Shown: positions 34,844 to 46,208 of the stretch, one piece after another
How the letters are laid out: every line of letters begins with the position of its first letter
Numbering within the stretch: position 1 is the first letter of the stretch
Source: Tetraselmis striata
Taxonomy: Eukaryota > Chlorophyta > Chlorodendrophyceae > Chlorodendrales > Chlorodendraceae
Direction of reading: 5' to 3'
Length of the DNA stretch: 64,000 bases
Assembly: GCA_006384855.1 (NCBI GenBank)
Contig: VCJN01003431.1
Span: 1 to 64,000 of the forward strand
Notes under the pieces: model-generated
The model's database searches: none
What the model was told of the DNA's origin: nothing
Seen by the model: only the letters and a program-made list of their open reading frames with translations
Program-made: the position numbers and the translations under genes

Positions 34844-37080
34844 CCCCCTTCTGCAGCCCGTGCCGGGTGGCCGCCTTGTTGGACATAGATCGGGCGAGGT
34901 GGCACCCTCCCGTGTGAAGCGCCCGACGCTCCGCTTTCGCCGCAAACCGCAGGCCGGGCTGGTGACGCTGAAGGGCTTCACCACGCTGCAGCTGGTGGGC
35001 CGCGAGGTGCTGCACACGGATGCCGCCTCCGGCGCGGTGACCACGATCACCAAGCTGCGCGGCGACAAAAGGATCAAGTGGCAGCAGGCGCAGGATCTTC
35101 TCCGCGACAACAAAGAGGTGCGGGGGACTGGTCCAGGGGCTTTGTCTAGTAAGGATGTTAACAGAGGGACTGCATCCATTAAGAGACGATCATTTATACA
35201 TACATAGATATACATTGTATATACATATACATACATTTATATTAATAGACTCTGCATCTTAAAAAGGTTACCTAAGGGGCATGTATTACCACGGGGCTTT
35301 TTGGTTCATCAGCGGCAGCAGGTAGTGCCACTCAGACTTCTTCTGTCAAAAAGTATCATGAGTAGTTGTCACGTTCATGTCCGCGTACACTCCCCACATA
35401 ATCCGGATAAATCGGCATTCAGGGGATGGGGGCAATCGGCAGTACTGATCCAGGCACCGCCACTCGCTCTGGGGATCCCCCTCAGGGTGCTGTGGCAGGT
35501 TCAACCGGCGAGACCTTCTCCGGGTTCTACGAGTACGTCGGCCCCAACTGGCAGAACCACATCACCGTGGGCGGGCAGAAGTACCCGCACGTGGCCCTGG
35601 TGCTGTACCAGCCGGACGCCGCCAAAGTGCAGGAGAACAAGAGGGACTTCAGGTACAAGATGATCAAGCCTTTCGGGTGGAGCACCTCCAAGACGTTCTA
35701 TGAGCTCAAGCCCGCGCACAAGATGGTGTCCCAGGTGCAACCCCTCCCCCCCCCCCCCCCCCTCCCTTCCCTCCAGCTCATGCCCCCTCCCGAGGCCGCC
35801 CAATCCAATGGCAAATTTCCACTGGTGACTTCCGGTAATCCGTGAGGGTTCCGTGCGTTGGTGAGCGCATGAGCGGAGTTTGCGACTACCTCTCATTAAC
35901 GGCATGCTGACGTAGACACCGCGTCTGTTCCCGCCTCTCTGCTTTGCTTCCTGTTAAGGAGAGGGCGCAGTACCTGTGGGACTTTTGGTACTTCCACACG
36001 CAGCGGGCGTGCGTCCACGGCGACCGGTGCAAGGGGACCCCGAGCGGCGCCCCGTGCATGGTGGGCGTACAGGAGGACCTCTTCATCGTTGAGGGCGCGC
36101 TGCTGCCCATCTGGCAGACGCTGATAGACAAAAAGTGCCCTCCCGCCCCCCCCCCCCCCCCCCCCCCCTCCCCCCCCCCGCCCCACTCTTACATGGCCTT
36201 GCCTCTTCGACATTTACTTTGCCTCTTTACATAAGGTTGAAATAAATGTGGTTGTCTGGCAGATCGGTTTTCACAGCTCCACCTGTGGTTTTGATGACTT
36301 CATGTGAAAGTCGGGATTCCAACGCCTCCCGGGAATTGACATGTATGGCCATGCCGCCGCCAATGCCAATGCCTGACCCGCCGCCGCGTGTCCGGCCTGG
36401 CCGCTCGCCCGTGCTGCGTGTGTGCAGGAACGAGCTGGTGAGCAGCGGCCAGAAAGCCAAGGACAAGCAGTTTCAAGTCGTCAAAGCGGTGCGGGGCGCA
36501 ACCCCAAGTACCCACTTTGACCCCGGGGGATCGTGTGCGCACGGGGCGGCAAGATGATTCCTCCAATTCGATTCGGGCTGGGTGGGGGAATGCGGAGGAG
36601 GAAGGGGGCATGTCGCACCGTCGGATTGTGTTCACCGGTCCCTTTCTAAAGTAATGAGCTCGAGCCGATCCGTCGCTGTCTTCACGATGGGGGGAGATGT
36701 ACAGAGAACCCAAAGCGCGGCTGCGGCAGGCTGACGCGGTGCCGTGATCGCAGACACTGGTGAAGGCCAGCGACCGCGACGACAGGCGGTATGCAGAGGA
36801 GGCATGCCCGCCCAAGACGGTGGTTGGCTTGTCCCTCAACGCAGCGCAGGCTGGCATCCTGAAGGCGGCGGTGGAGAAGATGCGCAAGGGGCCGGAGATG
36901 GCTGGAGGTGCGGTCACTGCTGCCGGGCGGCGGTATGCGCAACGGACAAACCCACCTTCGCCGTCATGCGGAATGGAGTTTGGCCATGATGGCGCTGTGG
37001 TCCGGCATTGGAGGACATCGTGCATAGCTGTGCTGCCGTCTCATCCTCGCATTCCCGCGCAGGGTGCTGTCATCAGCTAA
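23300..37080 (+). CDS. SBNO: Strawberry notch / FGT1-like chromatin helicase with PHD finger
   Basis: Thirty exons join in phase to 1802 residues: 23300-23982 (with a 20-nt gap at 23861-23880), 24103-24249, 24497-24587, 24716-24912, 25841-25903, 26045-26220, 26373-26547, 26633-26788, 26937-27080, 27177-27296, 27705-27805, 27938-27983, 28140-28226, 28314-28528, 29042-29261, 29702-29938, 30175-30423, 31014-31148, 31453-31542, 31660-31778, 31876-31987, 33209-33376, 33673-33849, 34097-34303, 34490-34729, 34857-35117, 35486-35734, 35959-36134, 36428-36488, 36754-37080. Motifs: Ala/Gln/Lys-rich N-terminus; [10 protein letters not shown]-type PPEP stretch; Walker A GAGVGKGR (K about 337); DECHK (about 471-475); PHD Cys/His set about 936-982 (CELC..., CDGC, FHQGC, WFCAAC); helicase end [11 protein letters not shown] (about 1227-1237); GERRFAS. 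Arabidopsis FGT1 has the same order and acts with chromatin remodellers. The exon after 31148 is joined through a GC donor. Exon-6 3' end and the last exon are the least certain. Confidence 0.92.
23861..23880 (+). other. 20-nt GT...AG segment breaking the frame in exon 1
   Basis: The bases GTGCGGCTGCGGCCGCCCAG interrupt the Ala/Gln-rich frame. Removing exactly these 20 nt, or any 2 nt here, restores the frame into [10 protein letters not shown] and lets the exon end in the phase needed by its donor at 23983. Either this is an ultrashort intron, or the GC repeat has a 2-nt indel or sequencing error. Confidence 0.5.
27375..27485. repeat. ATAC/TATATG block in SBNO intron
   Basis: A low-complexity alternating purine-pyrimidine stretch (TATATACACATATATATATG and variants) fills part of intron 27297-27704. 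A second one lies at about 28630-28830 in intron 28529-29041. Confidence 0.8.
30543..31013. other. AT-rich part of an SBNO intron
   Basis: The 590-nt intron 30424-31013 is strongly AT-rich between about 30590 and 30790, with TATAATATATAAACATACT-type words. No reading frame or known element was recognised. Confidence 0.5.
31198..31345 (+). mobile_element. LINE 3' tail inside SBNO intron (element A, copy)
   Basis: This matches the minus-strand 3' flank of the LINE fragment at 55025-55178. Shared blocks are GAATGCTTCGGC, GATGACTATAACTGAGCGT, GCTGCCTAAACGGCCG and CGTAGAGA(T/C)GCTGCAAGGGTTT. The end is CCGGGGGCGAAAAAAAA. The A-run at the end and the loss of everything 5' are typical of a truncated non-LTR insertion. 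It sits in intron 31149-31452, whose donor is GC. Confidence 0.8.
32357..32965 (+). repeat. Dispersed repeat R1, copy 2 (in SBNO intron)
   Basis: It starts with TTAGCGCGTTGGTGGC and aligns with 47937-48503 to its end (TCTATTTCTGATTGCCAAAC against TCTATTTCTAGTTGCCGAAC) and with copy 1 over about 500 bp. It lies in the 1.2-kb intron 31988-33208, the longest of the gene. The AT-rich composition contrasts with the exons. Confidence 0.75.
33897..34096 (+). repeat. Poly(G) tract and AATGTC/ATAATAAC simple repeats in SBNO intron
   Basis: G-rich sequence at about 33897-33918 is followed by TGTCAATGCGAATGTCAATGT, then ATAATAACAATAACAAC-type repeats. AATGTCAATGTCGAATGTCA comes again just before the acceptor at 34096. 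Confidence 0.85.
34783..34845 (+). repeat. (CT)n microsatellite before a 3' splice site
   Basis: A CT repeat of about 60 nt serves as the polypyrimidine tract ahead of the acceptor CTGCAG at 34851-34856. A second (TC)n tract lies at about 62109-62146. Confidence 0.9.
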
Positions 37081-39140
37081 ATGGGCGGCCCATGATGTCG
37101 CTGCCTCACTAATGGGGTTTTGCGGCGACACTGCTCATGTCGCCACCTGCTCGTACACCGCGCCACGTAATCCAACACTTTGTTACGAAACTTGATGAGC
37201 AAGGGGTGAGCTGTATGGTCTTATTGTGCCATGTATAGGGCTTTGAATAGGGTATGAATCCCTATCCAATCAGGTGCCCTACCCGGGATCGTCACCAGGG
37301 TATGATACCTTATCTGGAACCCTAGTTTACTATGTAGGTCTTGGGCTGTCTCGATCACTGTGCGCCTGCGGATATGGCACATGCTATGATAATGTCTTTC
37401 AGCGACCGCAGCTCGATGGCACTGACCCCCTCCCCCCCCCCCCCCCCCCCCCTTCCGGCCCGGTTGTGCCATTGTGCGATTCCTGACACCAATCCCAGGT
37501 GTGGCATTTGAGCCGACGTTTGGCTAAGCGACGGACGCGGCACCGGTCCACGTCGTTGTGTACTTCTTCCCCACGGCTAAGATTGTGCCTGACCCGCCGG
37601 CGGGCGATATCAGACGTGCAGCAGTATCACTTCCCGTAGTCGATGTTGATGTTGGGATGTCAAGACGGCATCCCCAACCGGGGAGATGTAACGAATTTCA
37701 ATCCTGCGCGCTGGGTGCCTTTGCTGCGCCGATGAGCGCATGGCTGCACGTTAGCGAGGCGGTCCACGCCAACCGGTTTACGCAAGCACGTACGCACTCG
37801 CGACAATTGTAACTACCTGACCAGGCAAGAGGTTCGGAGGAAGAGAAGGTGGAAGTGCAACTCGCCGCCGCAGAGAACAACATTGAAGATGGTTTCTCCA
37901 ACAGACCCGGCTTCAACGTGCATGCTCGCTCGGTGCCACCGTCCGCGAGGTGGGTGACCGACACACATCATGCTGCCATCATTTCCAGAGCGAGGGCATG
38001 GCCCCATGTGCCTGCAGGTCTTCCTTGACTGTGGACTTGTGCTGGTATAACCGGCCGGCCTGCCACCCCACAGTCATCCGGGCGGTGTTATGTATTCAAG
38101 CTACACACTGCGCAGCCAGCATCCTCGAGGACATCCTTGCTGCCGACACCTTGTTGCGTGGCATTCAGGATGTCCGGCAGCAGCTTTGCGCGGTTTCTCT
38201 CCTCCCTTTGGCTGTTGAAGCAGTATTCCCGGTCAGGTTCCCCCACCGGCAAGCATGCTCATCCCGGGCGCGGCATTTCATATGCACTTGGTGGCTTGCA
38301 TGCATCTGGATGCAATTTCCTATGTTAAGGGGGATTAACACCAGGACGTGCCCCTGGCCTGTTTTTAAAGCGCATCATGTAAATGTGCTGATGGTGAGGA
38401 ATGTCCAGATTGGGGTCCCAATTACCAGATACCGATGAACTGACATAGACTGGCGACTCTATATATATAAGCATGAACTATTATAAATAATTAGGCACTC
38501 GCGCGAATCGCGGACTAAAAATAACGCGCATATTGTGGGGGCCGAACATAACAGCACCATTGCATGTCTCCAATTATCACGTCATATATCCCATTGATTA
38601 TCGTGTATTTGCATTAGTAATGCCGCTGCGCTACTGCTATAATCTCGGATTAGTCGCTACAATATCCTTTAAAATTTCGACCAGGTACTGATACCGGTAT
38701 TGGTAATTCACAGGCGGTATTGGTAGGGTACGGACGTACCGGCGTCAGTACGGCCGCGTCAGTACTGTTAGCCGTACCGCGATGTGCTCGGCGGCGCCGG
38801 CCGGGCCTCTCCGCCGTCTCGTCGTGCCCGCGCGCCACACGCCGGGCGGGAGCGCCGCAGGCCGACCGCCCGCGGGCGGGTCGCCAGCGCACGTCAGCAG
38901 CTCCAGCCAGCACCTCAGCACGCGACAGCGCGGCGCGGGGCTTGGCCTTGCGGGAAGGTACCGGTGGATGTTACCCCAGAAGTAGGATCTTCGGCCAGTC
39001 CCAGGAACGCCCCAGGCAGACTGTCGGCTGAGTGCAGCTGCTACAGTCAACACTTACCCGTCGGCCTTCAGTCGCGGTGGTGTGCGCCCGGGCCTTGATC
39101 ACCCCCGCGTTTCCTGGCGGAGCGCCCAGGCGTCCATACG
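37081..39140. other. Intergenic, about 2 kb
   Basis: No supportable gene was found. The open frames here have neither family resemblance nor phased splice sites. A poly(C) tract lies at about 37433-37452, a TATATATAA-rich stretch at about 38459-38490, and TAGTCGCTA at about 38652. The GC-rich part at 38760-39140 is likely the promoter and 5' UTR of the next gene. Confidence 0.4.
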
Positions 39141-41534
39141 ATGGGTGCCGAACAGAGCACAGCAGCGCCAGAGGTGCCCGCGGATCAGACGGAAGGGGGC
39201 CCGAGTGAGGAGACCCCCACTGGCGGGTACCAGGTGTGAACTTTGCGAGGCTCGGGCGCTGTCTGTTCTGCTGACAGTTCGTGCGCGACTGCCCGCGCGG
39301 CTTCATGGTGCCCTCGTGAGCACGAGTTGCCGTGGACGTTGACCAAAAAAGTTAAAAACAAGTGATACTCGGACGCAACGCCGAGTCGAACCATGGCAAG
39401 CAGGTGTTTAAATGCTTGATATATTTCCCGGCGGTACTGGCGGCGTAGATAGAGTTGCGCTATTGGCTGTTGGGGAGAAAGGGCGGCGAGCGCCTTGGTG
39501 GTGGGGGGGGGGGGGGGGGGCGGGGGGGGTTCCTCGTCCGTAAGTGGAGCACGTCGCTGCTGTCTGTTCCGTCGCAGGCCGGCGGCGGGATCAAGCTCTT
39601 CAAGTATGAGCGCTCCGGGGGCAAGTCGTCCTGGAGCCTGGTGACCTCCGCCGCGCACCCCAACTTCTACGACATAAATGCAGACAGCGAGAACAGCTCC
39701 CCGCAGTGGTACCTGGAGATCGACGAGACGGACGTGGACCACGCCGTCAGCAGTGGGCTCAAGCTCACCGGCAGCCAGGCGGAGCGGCGCGTCACCTTCC
39801 TGGCGGGGGACGGCGTGTGGTCGCTCAAGTTCCACACTGGCGAGGCCTACGCCTTCTTCTACGAGCAGTTCAGCGAGAAGCTGTTCGAGAACACGTATGG
39901 CCTGCAGTACAGCGGCGCCAGTGAGGCCAAGATATTTGGGGAGGACTTTGCTTCCTGGGCGCGGGGGCAGGATGGCGAGGGAGCGGACTGGACAGCCTCC
40001 CCCACTGCCAAACAGGTCCGCACTTCTGGCAAGCCCCGCCACCCTCAGTGGCTGCATGCCATTTTGCCTCACATTTGCTTCCAAGACTGCCTGTGGCACT
40101 CACCCGGGAACTGCTCTGCCCTGCAGGAGCCAGAGACACCTGCCAAGACGCCGGCGCGGTACAAGGAGACGGAAGTCGCGCATGGCGACGAAACCATCTC
40201 GCAGGTCAAGATAGGCGCCAACGACAAGAGCTTTCTTGTGCGCGGCAACCAGATCTCAGTGCTGAACAACACGCATGGCGGCGTGGAGTTTGCGGGCGCC
40301 AACTTCCAGGTCACGCCCGCCAAGGGCGACTTTGTCACGCCGTCCAAGATCATGCTCACCCATGGCGAGCGCTTCATGAACATGCTCAGCCCGGCGGTGC
40401 GCACCGGCGTGTATCACACTGACATTGAGACCGGCAAAGTCGTTAGCGAGTGGCGCTTCGAGAAGGATGGCGTGGACATCCCGATGAAGGACATCGTGAA
40501 CGACTCCAAAGGTGCTCAGCTGGACGAGCGCGACACCTTCCTGGGGCTGGATGCCGCGAGGCTTGCCAGGTGTGCGCCGGCTACCCCATGACCAAGCGCA
40601 GCGCTGTGGAGCAAACAACCTCTGACTGCCTGATCTCTGTGATGCAAATGCCAGGTGGGATATGCGTGACCCGCACGGCATCGTGCAGGACCTGTCGAGC
40701 CCCGCCGTGTGCAGCTACAAGACAGGCAAGGACTACGCCGGCAAGCCGCGCTTCAGCTGCATGGCGACGTCCGGCGAAGGGTACGTTGTCGTCGGCTCCG
40801 AGGACGGCACCGTACGCCTGTACAACAACTCCGACAAGGGCCTGAACCGCGCGTCCACCTCCTTTCCAAGCCTCGGGGCGCCCATCACCAACGTCGACGT
40901 GACGTACGACGCGGAGTGGATTTGTGCCACCACGGACAACTATCTCATGATCATCAAGACGGTCTACACCGACCCCAAGTCCGGGAAGGGTACGCACGGC
41001 TTCAAGGGCCGCATGGGCAAGAACGCCTGCGCGCCCCGCTTGCTGCGCCTCAAGCCGGAGGACTGGCAGCTTGCGGTACCCTCCTCCCCCCCTCTCCCCC
41101 CCGCCCAAACCATCCTTATTCCGAAGTTACCAAGCGTCTGGTTGTCTTTGAGGGAGCGGCTCATGCTAACACCAAGTGGCGCGTTTTAGGGCGCGAATGC
41201 CAAGATCGAGAAGGGGAAGTTCACTTGGATCACAGAGGACGGGGAGCAGGAGCGCTGGATCGTGGCCTCTTGCGGCAACTTCTCGGTCCTGTGGAACTTT
41301 TCGCAGGTGAAGGCCAACCGCGCTGCAGACACGGTGTCGCACGGCGGGCTGGCCACATGCACCACCTACAACATCATCCCGAAAACAGAGAATGTGGTGG
41401 ACAGCGTGTTTCTCCACGAGAGGCACGCGGGCCCTGAGAGCCGCAAGCCTGGCGCTGAGTCGAGCCTTGTCGTCGCTACAAGAAACTATCTGTGGGCGTG
41501 TGCGGAGGATGATGAAGACAGCGATTTCGACTAG
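39141..41534 (+). CDS. VID27/CYPRO4-like protein
   Basis: Five exons join in phase: 39141-39233, 39578-40015, 40127-40569, 40655-41075, 41190-41534 (TAG), giving 579 residues. The C-terminal half is the VID27 beta-propeller-like domain: WDMRDPHGIVQDL, FSCMATSGEGYVVVGS, SEDGTVRLY, GFKGRMGKNACAPRLL and FTWITEDGEQERWIV. The N-terminal half carries the PH-like region (IKLFKYE, WYLEIDET). Yeast Vid27 and plant CYPRO4/DEM are cytoplasmic proteins whose exact role is unclear. The protein begins MGAEQS, which fits an N-myristoylation signal (Gly2, Ser6), and ends in an acidic EDDEDSDFD tail. The first exon encodes only this N-terminus, separated by an intron with a poly(G) tract. A TGTAA motif lies at about 41762. 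Confidence 0.92.
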
Positions 41535-41919
41535 GTTGAAGGGACGTATGCCGCTGCGAGTTGAGCTGGTGTTGTATGCCGCCTGTATTCGCGGGACCCA
41601 TGGGAAGTCTGTCGGGATACGCAGATGAATGCCTGCCCCGCTAGACAGTATCCCTCCCGGACCACTCACACTCCAAAGCAACAAGGATGGGCCACAGCCG
41701 CAGGATGGCGCCATCCTGGTAGCAACTACCAACATGGACGGAGTCCGGAGGTAGGGCAAATGTGTAAAGGCATCCGCTCAATGCAGGATTAGGGTGGTAC
41801 CACAGGTCCGGCCGGTACCACAGGTCTAATTGGTCCGGCCGCGTCAAGCTCACCCGCCAGTTCGAACTTGACCTGCAATAGTACTGAGTGGGCGTGCCCA
41901 CTACCCAACACAATAGCCG

Positions 41920-42840
41920 GATTAGTAACCGCCATGTCGAAAACGGTTACTTACACGTCGACAGATGGTCGGACGGTTGGGGTGCCGTTCTGAACGAACA
42001 CCATGAGGCTCGGGTTTTTTGTGCGACGATGACTGCTATGCGCACATTACCTTGAAAGAGCTCAACGCCGTCCGTTTGGCTATTCAGTCCTTCATCCGGC
42101 CATATTTTGCGACCGTGACATATCATCCGCTTGCGCACGAGGATAACGAAGCGGTTGTCGGCGTCCTCAGTCATCAACCTCACCTCTCGCTTCCCGCGCC
42201 TCGTCGTGGTTTAGCTACGCAAAACATGGTACCTCATGGACACACACTGTATTACCCTTTCCGTACGGTACATCCGTTCCGTAGCGAATATCTTGGCTGA
42301 CCGCCTCAGTCGCGAGATTGAGTGCGACGATCACGACTTTGAGTTCAACCCGCGTCGATTTGCCTCGCTCACCACTGACTGGGGCGCCACACCATCGACC
42401 GCTTCGTGACGTCCGAAAAAGCCCTCATGTCCCGCTACAACGCCCGCTGGCATGATCTGCGGTGCGAGGTCGTCAACGCCCGGCGCCTCTCCGACGCTGC
42501 ATGGCGTTGCGAACGTAACTAGTGTACCCCCCCCCCCCCCTGGAACCTCATCGGCAATCTTGTCTCCAAACTGGGGCCCAACGGTGCCCCATCCATCTTC
42601 ATTGTTCTCTACTGGCCTGGCAAAAGCTTGGTACCCGCTCCTCTCGGAGATGTGCTCCGACATGCGCTCCTCGAAGCCGCGCCACAACCTCGGTGTTCAT
42701 GCTTGGGCGTATTTGCGACCGCCTTCCCGTTCGCACACCATGCTGGCATGTCGTCGCCTTCAACATTCCCGCCCGTGGCCTGCTGCGCCCGGCATTCTCT
42801 AGTCGGCAAACCAGACGTTCCTTGTGAACTGTTCTAAGCT
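41920..42840 (+). pseudogene. DIRS-like retrotransposon remnant (RNase H region)
   Basis: In shifting frames the sequence reads STDGRSDGWGAVLNE (41955 on), ITLKELNAVRLAIQSF, EDNEAVVGVL, then VANILADRLSRE. Together these are the four acidic positions of an RNase H domain in the arrangement used by DIRS-type elements. It continues with DRFVTSEKALMSRYNARWHD and, after a short poly(C), LYWPGK, like the segment that joins RNase H to the tyrosine recombinase region in DIRS elements. Several frameshifts and stops make it non-functional. No reverse transcriptase or recombinase was identified nearby, so both ends are missing. Confidence 0.7.
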
Positions 42841-43119
42841 AGTTGTGGTTTTTCTCATTGTGAGGGATAGCCCTGGCGCGGCGCCCGTATAGCGTGCATA
42901 TGCGCGCGCATGTTTACATGGGCTGGTCAGGGCCACGACCTGCCTCCACGGCGGCCGACCAGTCCACTTTCCTTTGTTGTGGCACGCTCCATCGAGCGCA
43001 CTACAGCCCGCCAAAACGCCCTCTCTACGGTGGCCTTGATTGCCTGCAAATTCATGGTACTTAACAACATTGTAATCATACCTGACATTCTTCGGCAAAC
43101 CAGAAGTTCCTTGTGAAAC
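42804..43119 (+). repeat. Two short direct repeats
   Basis: CGGCAAACCAGACGTTCCTT (from about 42804) recurs as CGGCAAACCAGAAGTTCCTT (from about 43094), each followed by GTGAA. They flank about 290 bp just downstream of the DIRS-like remnant and could be remains of its terminal repeats. Confidence 0.5.
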
Positions 43120-46100
43120 CCGGCAATCGGACGCAAATTTCACTGGTACAGAAAAGAAGTAAGCATGTAGCGACTATAAACAAATAAGCAAGGCGCATCA
43201 ATGAAGGGATGAGTGACGGCAACTGCTTGTCGCTTGTTATATATGGCGTAGGGGGGCGTAGCCACATCAACGTACAAGCAATATTTTATTGTGGTTACAA
43301 ATTGTGTCTATATTACTCCATACATATATGCTCGTGCTCTGATGCAATGCACTGTAGCGCTACGACATGCTCGTCTGCTAGTGTCTTGCACTGCCATGGG
43401 ACTTGCAAAGCTGCGTAACATGAAGCTGCACAGCATGGACATGGCATCAGGGTATAGTTGGCACTTAACGTGACCCACATTAGTACATTCCACAGTAGTG
43501 GGCAGCATTCCGCCGGACAAACAAAGTGCGAGAACCAAAAAAATGTGGAGTGGGGGGGGGGGGGGTGGGGGGGCGGGGGCTGCGCGCCGCGTATTACAGG
43601 GGGGCGACCGTGCCTCGGGGTACTGGTGTATGTCGACATGAGCACGGCGCCGAAAAGTTCCGTTTCCTACATACAAATAATATCGATGAGTAATCGCAGG
43701 TCGCACACGGTGCGTACCGCGACAGTCGCTTCTACTATGCACGCATGCGTTTCGACCGGCAAATGTGCGCTACGCGGGTTCGTTCATGGTACCGCCCATA
43801 TGAACGACAAGGGTGTATGTCCATCGCGGGGTATTTTGAATACACCATCAAGCTAAAAAGTTTAGGTGCCAAAGTATATCCAGGGTATTCGCCGAGCCGC
43901 GCACTAACCAAACCGGGCATGGTAGCAAGCCATGGGGCATGGCTTTCAGGCCCCGCAACCCCAGTCGGATTCTGACCATATCCTGAATTGGGCTGATTAA
44001 CTGCGTGTAGTGTGGGGCCGTAGGGGTCATGGGTCCTTGGTGCGTCAACAATATTCTTGGTACACCTGCACCTCATGATGAGTACCGACTACTCAGCATT
44101 GCCCGCCCCGCGTCCATCCACCACAATCATGGTTTGCTCACGGGTTCCAACGAGGGAACATCAAGCACGCGTAGGTGATAAACCAAGGTGGATGGTGCGT
44201 GGGGGGCGGGGGCGGGGGGCCGCGCAATCCAGCGTCCACGGGCGGGGACGCGGGCTGCTGGAATAAGATATGGCACCCGCACCGCCGCGGGTGGGGCGGG
44301 GCGCTGCCGGCCGGGGCTAGGCTCCATCAATCTGAGTAACGACGCCAAAAATAGACCGAATGGCGCAAAAGGGAAACCCCTACTTAACCTCCCGGCCCTC
44401 CTCCCACCGGAAGCATCACGGTGTGAGGGCCCATAACCTATTAAAGCTAGGGACATGTTAGATCTTTATGACGACAAGGTTGGATGGTTGCATGGTTCGT
44501 AGCTAAGAGTCGAAGGGGGGGGGGGGGGGGGGGGCTGAGGGAACTGAAAGGTGGAGCGGCGGAGCCGCACATGACATGCTCTGCTGCCTGCCATCTACGG
44601 GTGCCATCCTTAGGTCTGCGGCAATCACATGCCATAAAGTACTACCATAATTGATCCGGACATAGAATATATATAGTTCAGGAACACCAACAATTAGTAT
44701 GCTTTTGTTGGCTGCATAAGACTCGCCATAGCCATGGCGTGATGACTTTTGCCATGGAACTGGGGGTAGTTGACGTCAATAATTTGGACTTGACCGTTTT
44801 GGTCGTACCTATAATTTACCCACACTGTCATCTCCATGTACACGATTGAAAGAATTAATTCCATCTACCACACAGCACGCGTAGTCAAGACATTAAAGTA
44901 TGCGAAACCCTAATCAGGTTTGGCACCCCGTGTGGTCTTGATTGTCCAAGCACATCTGCCCTACATGAACTAAGGTTTGCCAATAAACTTTTAAACCGCA
45001 GTGTATAAGAAAGATCACGATGAGTACTATACGTTTATATGTAAAATTGATACAGGGTAGGCGTAGTAATATCATCTTGGGGTCAGTAGCAGCACTTTCT
45101 TACGATTCGTTGTATGTTCGTGGACATACCGTATTCAAACGAGCCATGAAAGGCGCGACCCATCCGCGCATTCTGGGTGCGCGCTGGTTTATAACAGCGA
45201 CTAAGGATATAGCGACTATATGTAGCCGCGACGATGATAAGGATTATGTAGCCGCGTCGGCACCCGTACCCGTACGCTGGTTGCAAACTTGCAACGACGT
45301 GACTACTACCCTGTATATAAAAACATCAACGCGACGCGTATCATAGTGAGGGTATAGGATATATCCTCACAATCATATTGCGTACGTAGTCGCGCATGTT
45401 AATTGCTGCTGCGTACAGAGAACATAGTCGCTATACAGTGATGTACATGAGCGAATAACGCTGCGCCCGGACCCACCCCGGAGTGCAACATCACAGCCTC
45501 AGCACCTGCAACGCGCGGCCAGCGAAGATAACACCTGCAGCGCGGCGGTGGCAGCACCAGCAGTAGCCCTTAGCAGCCAGTTCATGTAACGCCGGACTCG
45601 CACTTGAGTCTATCAGCGCGCCAGTTGACGCACATCCTGCGCGGCATATTGGTACCACGCACGTGAGTACCGCCCGTACCTCGTACACCCACCCGCACGA
45701 AACCCCGCATTATTCAGCAGCCGCAAAGTCGCGACGACGTGCAGATGCGCAGGCAGACCGAGTGGCGGGGCGGGTAGGTCGCAGCAGCAGCGAACGCAAT
45801 ACACCTGCAGGTGCTCCGCGTCCGGGTCAGGATGCTCACTGCTCTCCTGCTGGTCCTCATCTGGGGAGCACGCACGCGGCGGTGAAGGGCCGCGGGGGGG
45901 GGGCATGCGCTGGGCATGCTTGCGTCCGGTGGCGGCATACCGTATATATGCGCAATTTGTTTACTTTATTTCCCTGAAAGTTTTTTTTTGAGATTAAATC
46001 CTCTAAACTGGAACAAGTCTACCGTTCATATGTGCTCAGCTGATTCCCTGCCCAACCCCCTCCTCTCCTCCATGTGGCTGTCCTTTGTGTTGGCAGGTCG

Positions 46101-46208
46101 TGGTGTGCGCCTTTCTGCCAGACAGGCTGGAAATGGCATTGGAAGCGTGAGACGCGCGGCGCTCTTGAATCATAGCCCTGAGGTGGCGGATCTGCGTGGG
46201 TGCTCAGG
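43120..46208. other. Intergenic, about 3 kb
   Basis: No gene was recognised. Poly(G) tracts lie at about 43551-43578 and 44516-44534. AT-rich stretches fill 43140-43330 and 44630-45000. TAGCGACTA-type words occur at about 43166, 45196, 45213 and 45424. The GC-rich part from about 45460 to 46200 may include an unrecognised 5' exon or promoter of the SLC44 gene. Confidence 0.4.

Noticed and set aside
37950-38438. Open frame of 162 codons in the SBNO-VID27 gap
   Set aside because: It has no domain, no splice support and a Cys/His/Trp-rich composition typical of chance frames.
45491-45906. Minus-strand gene before SLC44
   Set aside because: The open frames overlap in several frames without splice support or family motifs.
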